A stretch of 64,000 nucleotides of DNA, taken from contig NZ_JAJNDU010000002.1 in assembly GCF_021043365.1 (NCBI RefSeq), positions 310,001-374,000 on the forward strand. Reading direction: 5' to 3'. The position numbers were made by a program, and so were the translations under genes. Every line of letters starts with the position of its first letter. Position 1 is the first letter of the stretch. Positions 43,714-54,697 of the stretch are shown piece after piece. A model generated the notes under the pieces. The model had not been told where the DNA came from, made no database searches, and was given only the letters and a program-made list of their open reading frames with translations. This DNA comes from Sphingomonas sp. IC-11. GTDB taxonomy: Bacteria > Pseudomonadota > Alphaproteobacteria > Sphingomonadales > Sphingomonadaceae.

Positions 43714-43926
43714 CTATTCCGCGGCTTCGAGCGAGACCGCGCTGGTACGACCGCGGCGATCATTCTCCAGCTCGTAGCTGACGCGCTGGTTCTGATTCAG
43801 CGTAACAAAGCCGGCGCGTTCCACGGCCGAGATATGGACGAACGCATCCGCGCCGCCATTGTCGGGAGCAATAAAGCCAAAGCCCTTGTCAGCGTTGAAG
43901 AACTTGACGGTGCCAAGATTAGCCAT
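43714..43926 (-). CDS. cold-shock domain protein (CspA family)
   Basis: 70-aa single-domain OB-fold RNA/DNA chaperone. It opens MANLGTVKFFNADKGFGFIAPD, with RNP1 KGFGFI and then RNP2-like DAFVHISAVERAG; the C-terminal QRVSYELENDRRGRTSAVSLE completes the fold. The ATG at 43926 follows AAGAAGGA. A leader of more than 100 nt separates it from the next minus-strand gene, consistent with the long leaders of csp genes, though I see no defined thermosensor. RNP2 begins with Ala where Val is commoner. Confidence 0.96.
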   Translation of the reverse strand: MANLGTVKFFNADKGFGFIAPDNGGADAFVHISAVERAGFVTLNQNQRVSYELENDRRGRTSAVSLEAAE

Positions 43927-44053
43927 GTGTATTTTCCTTCTTGTTTCGGACGGGGGCCGACGACCGGTACGCCCCGGTGCCGCGGCAGCAGGGAAAGAAG
44001 GAAGAAGGTGCCGCAAAGCGCCAAAGACCGTCGATTTGCGACTGAAGCTTGCC

Positions 44054-45307
44054 CTATGTAGGGGCGCTGACCCCAAATAGCGAATCGCGCGCCCGATTAT
44101 CGCGTTGGCGGAGCATGATGCTGGCGAAAAACTGGTCGCGGCGCGCCCAAAGATCATGCGGCGAACGATCCGCAAAGCCGGGCGGCGCAGGGCCGACCGC
44201 ATAAGCCTCAAGTGCCGTCAGGCTGCGGGCGTAATCCTCGCTCCCCGCCTCGCCCTCCTCCTCGCCGTCAAAGTCGTCCGGCGGAGGAAAGCGGGTAAGC
44301 CATTCGCCGCCGAGTGGATCCCACCAGACGAGCGGCGCGGCATCAGGATCGGCGGGATCGGCGAACATCGCGTCGCCGGAAAGGCCGGCTGCCTGCCAAT
44401 GTTGAGAAAGTTGAGACGCTGGCGCGCCCTGCGCGACGGGCGCGTTCATGGTGTCTGCGGCGGCGTGCGGATCGGTGGCGTCGTCCTCTGCCGTCGCGGG
44501 CGGCGCCGGCACGGCGAGGCGGAGCAGGCCGGCGGCCTCGGCGCGCGCCCATTGCTCCGCCGTCCAGCCCGCGCGCTGCGCCGGATCGAGATCGTCCACC
44601 GGCACCTCGCCCGCCGTGACGACGCCGGTGCGTGCGAGGCGATCGGCAGCGGCGAGCGCAAAGATCGGGGCAAGATCGGCCCGAGCGGCGGCATCATCGT
44701 CGCCCAGCCCGCCGCCAGTCAGCGTACCGCAGCGCCGCGCGAGAAACAGGCCGGCGCGCGCTCGGCCCTCATCGCGCGTGACAAGATCGAGATAAGCGTC
44801 GAACTCCTGTGCGACGAGCCGGGCGGCCTTCACATCCGCATCGGGCGCGGCCTCCACCTGGCGATCGAGCCGGGCGAGCAGCGACATGGCAAGGCGATTG
44901 TCATGGCGGTGGCGCGTCACTTCCGTCCCGTCGGCGCGGACATAGGTATCGACCTGCCCCTCCAGCGCACGGACGAGCAGGGTTTCGGCGATCGCTTCGC
45001 GCGCGACGAGCGAGGCGGCGCGCCAGCCGAGCGCGAAGGCGGCGCCCTTCGCGGTGCGGCGAAAGGCGTAGGCCGAGGCGGTGGAAAGGCCGACGCAGCG
45101 GCAGGCGGCCTCAACGCCATGCCCCTCCGCAATGGCTTCGAGGAAGCGGCGCTGGTTGGCGGCGGACCAGCCGTCGGCGCGGCGCGAGACGAGGGTGACA
45201 GCGTCTTCGGGCGCGTAATCCTCGGGCGTGGGGAGGAAAGTGGCCGGCGGATGGCTGGCCGCTGGTCCGGACGGGTTGGGATCGAAGAGGGACTGGCGGG
45301 GGATCAT
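44054..45307 (-). CDS. hypothetical protein with helix-turn-helix-like N-terminal region
   Basis: 417-aa protein of unknown function. I prefer the ATG at 45307 (MIPRQSLFDPNPSGPAAS), since upstream codons encode unconserved Pro/Arg-rich residues. Residues about 45-85 (GWSAANQRRFLEAIAEGHGVEAACRCVGLSTASAYAFRR) look like a small-terminase or transposase-type helix-turn-helix. The middle is Ala-rich and helical. The C-terminal third is acidic with Trp-rich patches (LVWWDPLGGEWLTRFPPP). High GC like the chromosome, so not obviously foreign. It contains the 17-mer shared with the metZ upstream region. No signal peptide or membrane segment. Confidence 0.6.
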   Translation of the reverse strand: MIPRQSLFDPNPSGPAASHPPATFLPTPEDYAPEDAVTLVSRRADGWSAANQRRFLEAIAEGHGVEAACRCVGLSTASAYAFRRTAKGAAFALGWRAASLVAREAIAETLLVRALEGQVDTYVRADGTEVTRHRHDNRLAMSLLARLDRQVEAAPDADVKAARLVAQEFDAYLDLVTRDEGRARAGLFLARRCGTLTGGGLGDDDAAARADLAPIFALAAADRLARTGVVTAGEVPVDDLDPAQRAGWTAEQWARAEAAGLLRLAVPAPPATAEDDATDPHAAADTMNAPVAQGAPASQLSQHWQAAGLSGDAMFADPADPDAAPLVWWDPLGGEWLTRFPPPDDFDGEEEGEAGSEDYARSLTALEAYAVGPAPPGFADRSPHDLWARRDQFFASIMLRQRDNRARDSLFGVSAPT

Positions 45308-45434
45308 GCAGGCCTCGCTGATTTCGTTCTGGTTCCCCGGCGGCGTGGCGGCAGGGGCATCGACGGATTGCCGCGGCGGATTGCCTCGATCGGGCCGGGC
45401 GGCAGGGTCGGGCGTCGAAGTGGGCCGCGTCGCG

Positions 45435-45647
45435 CTACCAGCCTCGCTGGAGCCGCAGCCGATCGCGCGCGATCTCGCGAAAGAGCCGGTCGGTCGCGTC
45501 GCGGTTCGCGGCGACATCGGGTGGGGTGTGGGTGCGCTTGCCGATCAGCCCGCTGTCGATCAGCGACTGCCAGTGGCGCACCGCCCCGGTGTGACCATCG
45601 GTGATCGGGCCATCGGTGAAGATGGGAACGGGGAGCGGATGCGGCAT
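45435..45647 (-). CDS. small hypothetical protein (70 aa)
   Basis: A 70-aa frame starting MPHPLPVPIFTDGPITDGHT, followed by WQSLIDSGLIGKRTH and a basic helical C-terminus (RDATDRLFREIARDRLRLQRGW). A GCGAGGA-like ribosome-binding stretch precedes the ATG. It lies 127 nt upstream of, and co-oriented with, the helix-turn-helix-like gene and may share its transcript. No function recognised. Confidence 0.5.
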   Translation of the reverse strand: MPHPLPVPIFTDGPITDGHTGAVRHWQSLIDSGLIGKRTHTPPDVAANRDATDRLFREIARDRLRLQRGW

Positions 45648-46036
45648 CGATTTCGTCCTCGCGGGTGATCGCTGGACGGGGGAGTTATACCGAAACGGGG
45701 GTTGTAGGACAGCGCGCGCCGCGAGGGCGTAGCAAAGCTACGCACGAGCTCACCGGCGCGCGCCCGGCCAGCGGCGCCCAAGCGCCGACTGACGACGCGG
45801 CTTTGCCGCGGCGGGGCTGTTCCCGTTCCCTCCGTGACCCGTCATTCCCGAGAAGGCGGGAATCCATAAACGCCAGCGCTCACGATCGCGGGGGTTCGGA
45901 GGTTATGGATCCCCGCCTTCGCGGGGATGACGAAGAGGGGTTGTGCCGAAGTGGCGCTGTCTCATTGACCGTTGGCGTCCGGTCGTCACACAGCTCTGGA
46001 CGGACCTCGCTCCCCCGCCGGGGCAGGGGAAGGCCA
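45648..46036. other. intergenic region with repeats, left part of accessory patch
   Basis: 389 nt with no accepted gene. It holds a small palindrome (CGTAGC/GCTACG at about 45727-45742) and the REP-like inverted pair at 45841-45931. No BrnT toxin frame is visible upstream of the BrnA-like gene. Confidence 0.6.
45841..45931. repeat. REP-like inverted repeat pair (GTCATTCCCG...CGGGGATGAC)
   Basis: Two inverted copies of an approximately 29-nt unit: 45841-45869 reading GTCATTCCCGAGAAGGCGGG then AATCCATAA, and 45903-45931 reading TTATGGATCCCCGCCTTCGC then GGGGATGAC. Each copy contains its own small hairpin, and the two can pair across the 33-nt spacer. The unit resembles the dispersed TCATCCCCGCGAAGGCGGGGATCC palindromes common in alphaproteobacteria. 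Confidence 0.75.
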
Positions 46037-46372
46037 ATGAGCGCGAGCAAGCCAGATACCGGCAGCGATCGGGTTGATCCCGACGACGCGCCGGAATGGA
46101 CAGAGCAAATGTTCGAGACGGCCGAGTTCTCGGTCGCCGGAAAGGTCGTGCGCCCCACGACGGGCTATCTCGGCCCGAACGGCGTGGTGCGCGGCCGCCC
46201 GCCGCTGCGCGGCACGGCGAAGCGTCAGGTGACGCTGCGGCTCGATCCCGACGTGATCGAGAAGTTTCGCGAGGGCGGGCCGGGGTGGCAGGCGCGGATG
46301 GACGAGGCGCTGCGGAAGGCAGTGGATTGTGAACCAACGGACCCCGCACTTCGGCGCGCACTTTCACGTTGA
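46037..46372 (+). CDS. BrnA-type antitoxin family protein, apparently without BrnT
   Basis: 111-aa protein. The ATG at 46037 follows a GGGGA ribosome-binding stretch. The C-terminal half has the BrnA antitoxin hallmark: RGRPPLRGTAKRQVTLRLDPDVIEKF, then EGGPGWQARMDEALRKAV (about residues 55-100), a ribbon-helix-helix DNA-binding domain. BrnA normally neutralises the RNase BrnT encoded just upstream, but no BrnT-like frame is present in the preceding 390 nt. It may act as a solitary repressor or rescue antitoxin. It lies at the edge of the lower-GC gene pair. Confidence 0.75.
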   Translation: MSASKPDTGSDRVDPDDAPEWTEQMFETAEFSVAGKVVRPTTGYLGPNGVVRGRPPLRGTAKRQVTLRLDPDVIEKFREGGPGWQARMDEALRKAVDCEPTDPALRRALSR

Positions 46373-46415
46373 TTCTACACTCAAACTCGGTCCAACCTTC
46401 AAGTAAGGGGGCCGG

Positions 46416-47432
46416 ATGCCAATCTCACATGCTTTTGCGTTTCTGATTCCGCCAGGAAAGGGAGTAGCCGGGGGAGGGGTGATATCTGGGAAAGATATCG
46501 CTATCGGTGCCGGAAAGCTGTTCGAGATGCTGGATGGTATCTTCTCGGGGGAAGGTTCGTCCCGTGATTTTGAGATTACATTCAACCCGGCGCCGGACGG
46601 TGCGCAGGTAAATGCTTGTCGAGATCTATTCATCGCCTTTGAAGCCGATCCTACAAATGAGAACGGCCGGAGAATTGCTGAGCGTCTGCAGGCGGTTACA
46701 GACAATCGTAGTGGTGTCGGGCTTCTGTTTCTACTCGCTGGCGCGAGCGGGTTAAGTAAACGCTTGGTCGTATCAAGATTTCCCACCGACCAAGCGGTGT
46801 TAGCTGAAGTCGGAAATGAGGGTCTAGACGTAGAGTTTTTAGAGCAGGTCTTCATCAAGAGACTGTCATCGTACAAGGCAATTAGACTAGAGCATAAGGT
46901 TCCATCAAGCGCCTTCTGGAAGGGTGTTGCTACTGATCGTCAGGCGGGGCAGTCTGGCGAACACATTTCGGAGTATTGGTTAAAAGATTTTCTTGACGCT
47001 GACTTTTCGGAAACGTCGGCAGCCGGAACAAGAAGGCTTGCGACCGCGCTAAAGCAAGCGCTGAAAAAAAGTCCTAATTTGTCGGTTAAGACGGAAATAG
47101 CACATGCGAGTTCTCTGGCTCCGGCGGCCTTCGAGGGCAAGGCTACGACGATCGACGAATTCTGTGCTCATTTTGGTTTCAGTAAAGCGACGCGCGAAAC
47201 GATAAAAAGCCAACTTACAAAGCCAAGCTTATCGGGCAAGATGTTTACCTTCGATGCAAAGGAATTTAAGACGGTTGCGCCTTACAGAACGGTCGAGATG
47301 AGCAACGGCGCTATACTGACAGCACCGAACGAAGAGTTTGAAAGTGTATTCGAGACTGAGGATGTATCTGACGGTGTGGTCAGGTATATAACGGAAGGCA
47401 GGGTCAGCGACCAGAGATTGGCTCGGAAATGA
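46416..47432 (+). CDS. unknown protein, possibly distant NdpA/YejK-like, partner of RelA/SpoT-domain gene
   Basis: 338-aa protein with a strong AAGGGGG ribosome-binding site before the ATG. It opens MPISHAFAFLIPPGKGVAGG and has no signal peptide or membrane segments. The central layout (EYWLKDFLDADFSETSAAGTRRLATALK, about residues 185-212) resembles the FFMDFLG region of 37-kDa nucleoid-associated proteins (NdpA). The C-terminus carries TTIDEFCAHFGFSKATRETIKSQL, a possible helix-turn-helix. I could not confirm the family. Base composition is clearly lower in G+C than neighbours; one sampled 60-nt line (46861-46920) has 28 G+C. Its stop overlaps the next gene's ATG by 4 nt, so the two form one unit. 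Confidence 0.7.
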   Translation: MPISHAFAFLIPPGKGVAGGGVISGKDIAIGAGKLFEMLDGIFSGEGSSRDFEITFNPAPDGAQVNACRDLFIAFEADPTNENGRRIAERLQAVTDNRSGVGLLFLLAGASGLSKRLVVSRFPTDQAVLAEVGNEGLDVEFLEQVFIKRLSSYKAIRLEHKVPSSAFWKGVATDRQAGQSGEHISEYWLKDFLDADFSETSAAGTRRLATALKQALKKSPNLSVKTEIAHASSLAPAAFEGKATTIDEFCAHFGFSKATRETIKSQLTKPSLSGKMFTFDAKEFKTVAPYRTVEMSNGAILTAPNEEFESVFETEDVSDGVVRYITEGRVSDQRLARK

Positions 47433-48049
47433 CAGCTGATATTCTAGAAGACTACAATAGGCGGTTCCCGATGCTTGTAGATGTCTCGGAACGTCTGGAG
47501 CGTCATTTAAGTGATCTTCTGCTGCCAAGGCCTCGGGTTGACCGGATCACGGCACGTGCAAAAAGCCCAGAGCGATTTTTAGCTAAGGCCCAAAAGGAAA
47601 GCGTCGAAGGTGGGGTTAAGTACGCGAACCCGCAATACGAAATACAGGATCAAATTGGGGCTAGGATTACAGTATTCTACTTACCCGATACGGTTGAGGT
47701 TCAAAACGAAATATCGAAGTACTTTAAATTTATAGAAGTTCAGCAGAAGGCCCCCTCATCCGAATCGGAGTTCGGCTATTTTGGTCTCCACTTCATCCTC
47801 AAGATGCCCAGCGACGTGGTTCCTGATGAGTACGAAGACGACATTCCGGAATTTTTTGAGCTTCAAATAAAAACACTGTTCCAACATGCTTGGTCCGAAG
47901 CGCATCATGATCTCGGATACAAATCATTACGTGACTTGCATTCGGATGAGCAAAGAAAGGTTGCATTCACAGCCGCTCAGGCGTGGGGTGCTGATGCGAT
48001 CTTCGCCGAATTGTCTAAGTCTCTCGTCTATCACGACAATGATCCGTAG
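47429..48049 (+). CDS. RelA/SpoT-domain protein (small alarmone-synthetase-like)
   Basis: 206-aa stand-alone RelA/SpoT nucleotidyltransferase domain. Synthetase landmarks are present: RAKSPERFLAKAQK (residues 43-56), the metal-binding Asp74 in QDQIGARI, GYFGLH at 116-121 replacing the usual GYxSxH, the catalytic Glu144 in ELQIKT and HAWSEAHHDLGYK at 153-165. There is no HD hydrolase or TGS domain. Proteins of this size can be housekeeping alarmone synthetases or toxSAS toxins that pyrophosphorylate tRNA or make toxic alarmones. Coupling by ATGA to an unknown partner in a low-GC patch favours a toxin-antitoxin or defence role, which is inference. It converges on uvrA with a 20-nt gap. Confidence 0.85.
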   Translation: MTADILEDYNRRFPMLVDVSERLERHLSDLLLPRPRVDRITARAKSPERFLAKAQKESVEGGVKYANPQYEIQDQIGARITVFYLPDTVEVQNEISKYFKFIEVQQKAPSSESEFGYFGLHFILKMPSDVVPDEYEDDIPEFFELQIKTLFQHAWSEAHHDLGYKSLRDLHSDEQRKVAFTAAQAWGADAIFAELSKSLVYHDNDP

Positions 48050-48069
48050 GTCTGCTGAACTTCCGGTCC

Positions 48070-50985
<2,916 letters not shown>

Positions 50986-51146
50986 GCGTTTAGTTCTACT
51001 TCCGTTCCGGTCGGGAGGATAGACCGGAGATGTAGGAAGCGGGGGCGGGGCATGCCAGCCGGGGGACGGAATTGAGCGTTGTGCTGGCGTCGCGCGCCTG
51101 GCTCTGAACGACCTTCAGGCTGAGCGATGAGCGGCGGGCTGACATG

Positions 51147-51175
51147 AAAAAAGGGGGCCGGCGTGGCCGACCCCC
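51147..51175 (-). terminator. intrinsic terminator of the TonB-receptor gene
   Basis: Stem GGGGG 51153-51157 with CCCCC 51171-51175 extended by CGGC/GCCG-type pairing inside (51159-51162 with 51166-51169), followed in the minus direction by six T residues (plus A at 51147-51152). It lies about 25 nt past the receptor stop. Confidence 0.8.
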
Positions 51176-51200
51176 CAGAAGTTGCAATCTGATCACTGGA

Positions 51201-54200
51201 TCAGAAGCGTGCGCGGAAGCCCGCATAGAAGAAGCGGCCGCGGTTGTCGTAGATGCCCGAGCCGGTGGTGATGCCGGTCAGACCGTACGGCGGCTTGACG
51301 TCGCCTACGTTGTTGACGCCGAAGTCGAGCGTGAAATCGTCTTCCACGTCGATGCCGAACCGGATGTCGTTGTACACGACCGACGGATACTTGCGGATCG
51401 TCGCATAGTCCGGGTTCTGCGGCGGCTGACCGTTCACGCCGTTATAGTCTTCGAACGTGTTCAGATACATGCCGTCGATCCAGCGGATCGTGTGGCCCAG
51501 CGTGAACTGACCGAAGCGAAGATCGGTGAACGCGATCACCTGATCCTTCGGGTAGCTGAGCTCACCGGTCAGCACGTTCTTGAAGTCCGGACGCGACGGA
51601 TCGGTGAACTGGTCGAGCTGGATCAGGTGAGTCCAGACCGCCTTGAAGTTCGCCCGCATGAAGCCGAAGTCACGGTTATAGGCCAGCTGCGTGTCGATGC
51701 CGCGCGTCTTGAAGCGGGCATAGTTCTGCGGAAGATCCTGGAACGATCCCTCGATGATCCGGAACGCCTCTTCACCGTTCGGGCCACCGTTGGCACCCGC
51801 GCGGGTGAACTGATCGCAGAACTGGTTGTTGAGGTTCGGTGCGTCGTAGCACGCGTTCAAGGCCTGCTGGACCGACGGCGACGTGATCACGTTGTTGACC
51901 GTGATGTCATAATAGTCGACCGACAGCGACAGACCCCGCACGAAGCGCGGCGTGAACACACCGCCCAGCGTCAGCGAGTTGGACGTTTCCGCCTCAAGCT
52001 GACGGTTGCCACCGCTCTGGATTTCCAGCGACGAGGTGTAGACGAAGTCATAGTCCGCCGGACGGCCAGCCGCCGCACAATTCGCCGCGCGCGTCGCCGA
52101 ACCCGTGTTGATGTTGCGGGCCGAGCAAGGGTCGTTCGTCGGGTTGGGGGCGTAATTCTGACCAAGCGGCGAGTACAGCTCACCCAGATACGGCGAACGC
52201 ACCGAACGCGAGTAACCGCCACGCAGCAGCAGGTCGTCGACCGGACGCCAGGTCGCGTTGCCGTTCCACGCCACGACGGTGCCGACCGAACCGGAGTAGT
52301 CCGCAACGCGGGCCGCACCCGAGATCGTCAGTTCCTTGATCAGGAACACGTCCTTCAGCAGGGGGATCGACAATTCGCCGAACGCTTCCTTCACTTCGAA
52401 CGCCGGTGCGCGGAAGCTGGGGATTGCGTTGTAGAAGTTGTAGCCCGCCTGGGTCAGCGGATCGAGGTCATAGCTCAGCGTTTCGCGGCGATATTCGCCA
52501 CCGACCGAGAAACCGACCGGGCCACCGGGCAGTTCGAACAGTTGGCTGGAATCACCCGCGACGAAGCCGTTGACGACGAGCTGCGTTGCCTTGCCCGAAG
52601 CTTCGGTCGGCGACAGGATGTAGTTGCGCGCAGCCTCGCTGACCGAGCCCTCGCCGAACGGGTTGAGCGGTACGCAGGCAGCGATATCGGCCGCGAGCTG
52701 TGCCGGATTGCCACCCAGGTCGCTGCCGGCATAGGCGCCGTCGACCTGCGCGCGGCAGACGATCTGACCAGCGGCGTTGCGCGTCGTGTCCAGCGCCAGC
52801 AGGTAGCGCTGGGTGTTCACGTTGCCGACGATCAGATTGTTTTCGCGGTGCTCACCGTAGTTCACCGAAACTTCGTAGTTCCAGTCGTCGTTGAAGTCGC
52901 CGCGGACACCACCGACGAAGCGGAAGGTATCACGCTTGATCTGCTCGTCGCGGATACCGAGGTCCAGCCAGTTGCGACGCAGGCTGAAACGATAGGTGCC
53001 AGCGTCGACCTGGGCCAGCGCTGCTGCCTGGTTGGCGGCGGCAGACGCACCGCTGAATGCGGCGCCCGTGTTCGGGTTCACGCCCGAAATGATCGAGTTG
53101 CGAAGCTGGCCCGCAATCGTCGCGCGGGCTGCCGCGTTGAGATACGGGTTGTCGAGGCGGATGCCTTCACGGTTGACGGAACCCGAACCAGCGTTCGAGT
53201 AGGAGCGGTCGGTGAACCCAGCGATCGCCACGCCATCGGAGAGCGTCTGGCCCTGCGAGAAGAACGGACCGCTCTGCGAGCCGCTTGCTTCGGTGCGAAC
53301 GTACTTGGCCTCGAAGAAGGGGACGAAGCCCTCCGACACTTCGAAGTGGCCGAGCGCGTTGAAGACGTAACGCTTCACGTCGGGCGAGAGGGCGGTGAGG
53401 CGGCTTTCGCGGCTCGTCGTGCCATTGCCGCCGATGTAGTTGCCGTTCGGGCCCAGGCCGACCCGGTCGCCGGTCTGCGGCGTCAGGTTGCCGTTGCGAT
53501 CGAACAGATAGCCGCAGGTGAAGGCCGCGCCGACTGCGTCAACGCCGCACCCCGGGTTGGCGCCCTGACGGAAGCCGAGCTGGCCACCCAGCGAAATCGT
53601 GGCGCTGCGCAGGTCGCGGAAGAACCTACGATCCGGCACATCGTCAAATGCAACACCGCTGTCGGTGTCGACGACGATGAAGGCGTCGTTCTGGCGCAGG
53701 TTCGGACGGCCAGACGCGTAATAGTCGCTCTGATGGGCGAATTCGGCGTTGAACGCGATGTTGCCGCGGCCGTCGGCGAAGTTCTTGCCGGCGACGAGCG
53801 AAAGATACTGGTTACCCGCATCGCCATAGTCGCTGATGCCGGTCTGACCGCGAAGCGCGATACCGTCATAGTCACGCTTCAGCTTGAAGTTGACCACGCC
53901 CGCGATCGCATCCGACCCGTAAACTGCCGACGACGCACCACCGGTGACGACTTCGATATTCTCGATCAGGTCGGTCGGCATCGCGTTGATGTCGACGGCG
54001 TTGCCGTTGTTGATGATGTCGGCCGACACATGGCGGCGGCCATTGACGAGCACCAGCGTGCGGGCACGGCCCAGCGAGCGCAGGTCGAGGAAGTTCACAC
54101 CGCGAACACCGAGGCCCGAGGTGGAGTTCTGCGAACCCAGCGACGAACGGAACTGCGGAAGCTGGTTCAAAGCGTCACCGACCGCGACGCGACCGGTGGA

Positions 54201-54449
54201 GAAAATCTGCTGTGAATCGAACGTCGTGATCGGCGTCGGCGCATCGTCGTTGGGACGACGGATACGCGTACCGGTGACCACAATCGTTTCGTTGGACGGA
54301 TCAGCTTCCTGCTCGCCGGTAGCGGCACCAACAGTCGACGGTTCGCCGGACTGCGGCTCGCTCTGCGCCAGCGCAACCCCTGGCACCACGACGGCGGCGG
54401 TCGCCAGCGCAGTGGCCGAAACCAGTGGAAAGTACGCATTGACAAACAC
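51201..54449 (-). CDS. TonB-dependent receptor, large (about 1080 aa)
   Basis: Outer-membrane active transporter of unknown ligand. The GTG at 54449 starts a Sec signal (MFVNAYFPLVSATALATAAV, then VVPGVALAQ) and has AGGG about 10 nt upstream; longer in-frame starts exist, but their extra residues look unconserved. The TonB-box-like ETIVVTGTRIRRPN follows. The plug domain is typical: QLPQFRSSLGSQNSTSGLGVRGVNFLDLRSLG, RTLVLVNGRR, NAMPTDLIENIEVVTGGASSAVYGSDAIAGVVNF. The long beta-barrel ends FFYAGFRARF with the terminal Phe expected for Bam assembly. This plug type is very common in sphingomonads. See the separate note on a possible one-base indel at the start. Confidence 0.92.
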   Translation of the reverse strand: MFVNAYFPLVSATALATAAVVVPGVALAQSEPQSGEPSTVGAATGEQEADPSNETIVVTGTRIRRPNDDAPTPITTFDSQQIFSTGRVAVGDALNQLPQFRSSLGSQNSTSGLGVRGVNFLDLRSLGRARTLVLVNGRRHVSADIINNGNAVDINAMPTDLIENIEVVTGGASSAVYGSDAIAGVVNFKLKRDYDGIALRGQTGISDYGDAGNQYLSLVAGKNFADGRGNIAFNAEFAHQSDYYASGRPNLRQNDAFIVVDTDSGVAFDDVPDRRFFRDLRSATISLGGQLGFRQGANPGCGVDAVGAAFTCGYLFDRNGNLTPQTGDRVGLGPNGNYIGGNGTTSRESRLTALSPDVKRYVFNALGHFEVSEGFVPFFEAKYVRTEASGSQSGPFFSQGQTLSDGVAIAGFTDRSYSNAGSGSVNREGIRLDNPYLNAAARATIAGQLRNSIISGVNPNTGAAFSGASAAANQAAALAQVDAGTYRFSLRRNWLDLGIRDEQIKRDTFRFVGGVRGDFNDDWNYEVSVNYGEHRENNLIVGNVNTQRYLLALDTTRNAAGQIVCRAQVDGAYAGSDLGGNPAQLAADIAACVPLNPFGEGSVSEAARNYILSPTEASGKATQLVVNGFVAGDSSQLFELPGGPVGFSVGGEYRRETLSYDLDPLTQAGYNFYNAIPSFRAPAFEVKEAFGELSIPLLKDVFLIKELTISGAARVADYSGSVGTVVAWNGNATWRPVDDLLLRGGYSRSVRSPYLGELYSPLGQNYAPNPTNDPCSARNINTGSATRAANCAAAGRPADYDFVYTSSLEIQSGGNRQLEAETSNSLTLGGVFTPRFVRGLSLSVDYYDITVNNVITSPSVQQALNACYDAPNLNNQFCDQFTRAGANGGPNGEEAFRIIEGSFQDLPQNYARFKTRGIDTQLAYNRDFGFMRANFKAVWTHLIQLDQFTDPSRPDFKNVLTGELSYPKDQVIAFTDLRFGQFTLGHTIRWIDGMYLNTFEDYNGVNGQPPQNPDYATIRKYPSVVYNDIRFGIDVEDDFTLDFGVNNVGDVKPPYGLTGITTGSGIYDNRGRFFYAGFRARF

Positions 54450-54544
54450 CTTTTCATTACCCTGAACGTGGGCCGACCCGCAGACCCGTTCTGGTGCTTG
54501 ATCGCAACCGTGCGGTGCAGCAGAAAGTGACTTTTGAAACTTTC

Positions 54545-54560
54545 GTGACATAACTGTCAC
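54545..54560. promoter_or_regulatory. perfect inverted repeat GTGACA-N4-TGTCAC upstream of the TonB receptor
   Basis: GTGACA (54545-54550) and TGTCAC (54555-54560) flank a 4-nt spacer about 100 nt upstream of the receptor start. Size and symmetry suit a dimeric regulator site, and an extra AGTGAC half-site occurs near 54526. No known regulator is assigned. Confidence 0.45.
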
Positions 54561-54697
54561 ATCGCATGCGGATTGGTGATGTCTGCGGCGTTGACCGGGC
54601 AATTGCGTGATCAACCGGGAACGGACCACGCGGGCGCCTGCGGCCCAGGGTGCGTGCCACGTAAATGGTCGCTTCGGCGGCCGCTTTCTCTTTGTGC

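Noticed and set aside
45648..46036. Possible brnT toxin frame upstream of the BrnA-like gene
   Set aside because: No frame in this stretch shows the BrnT pattern (Asp-xx-Lys-xxx-Asn-xxx-Lys-His-Gly), and the region is mostly repeat DNA.
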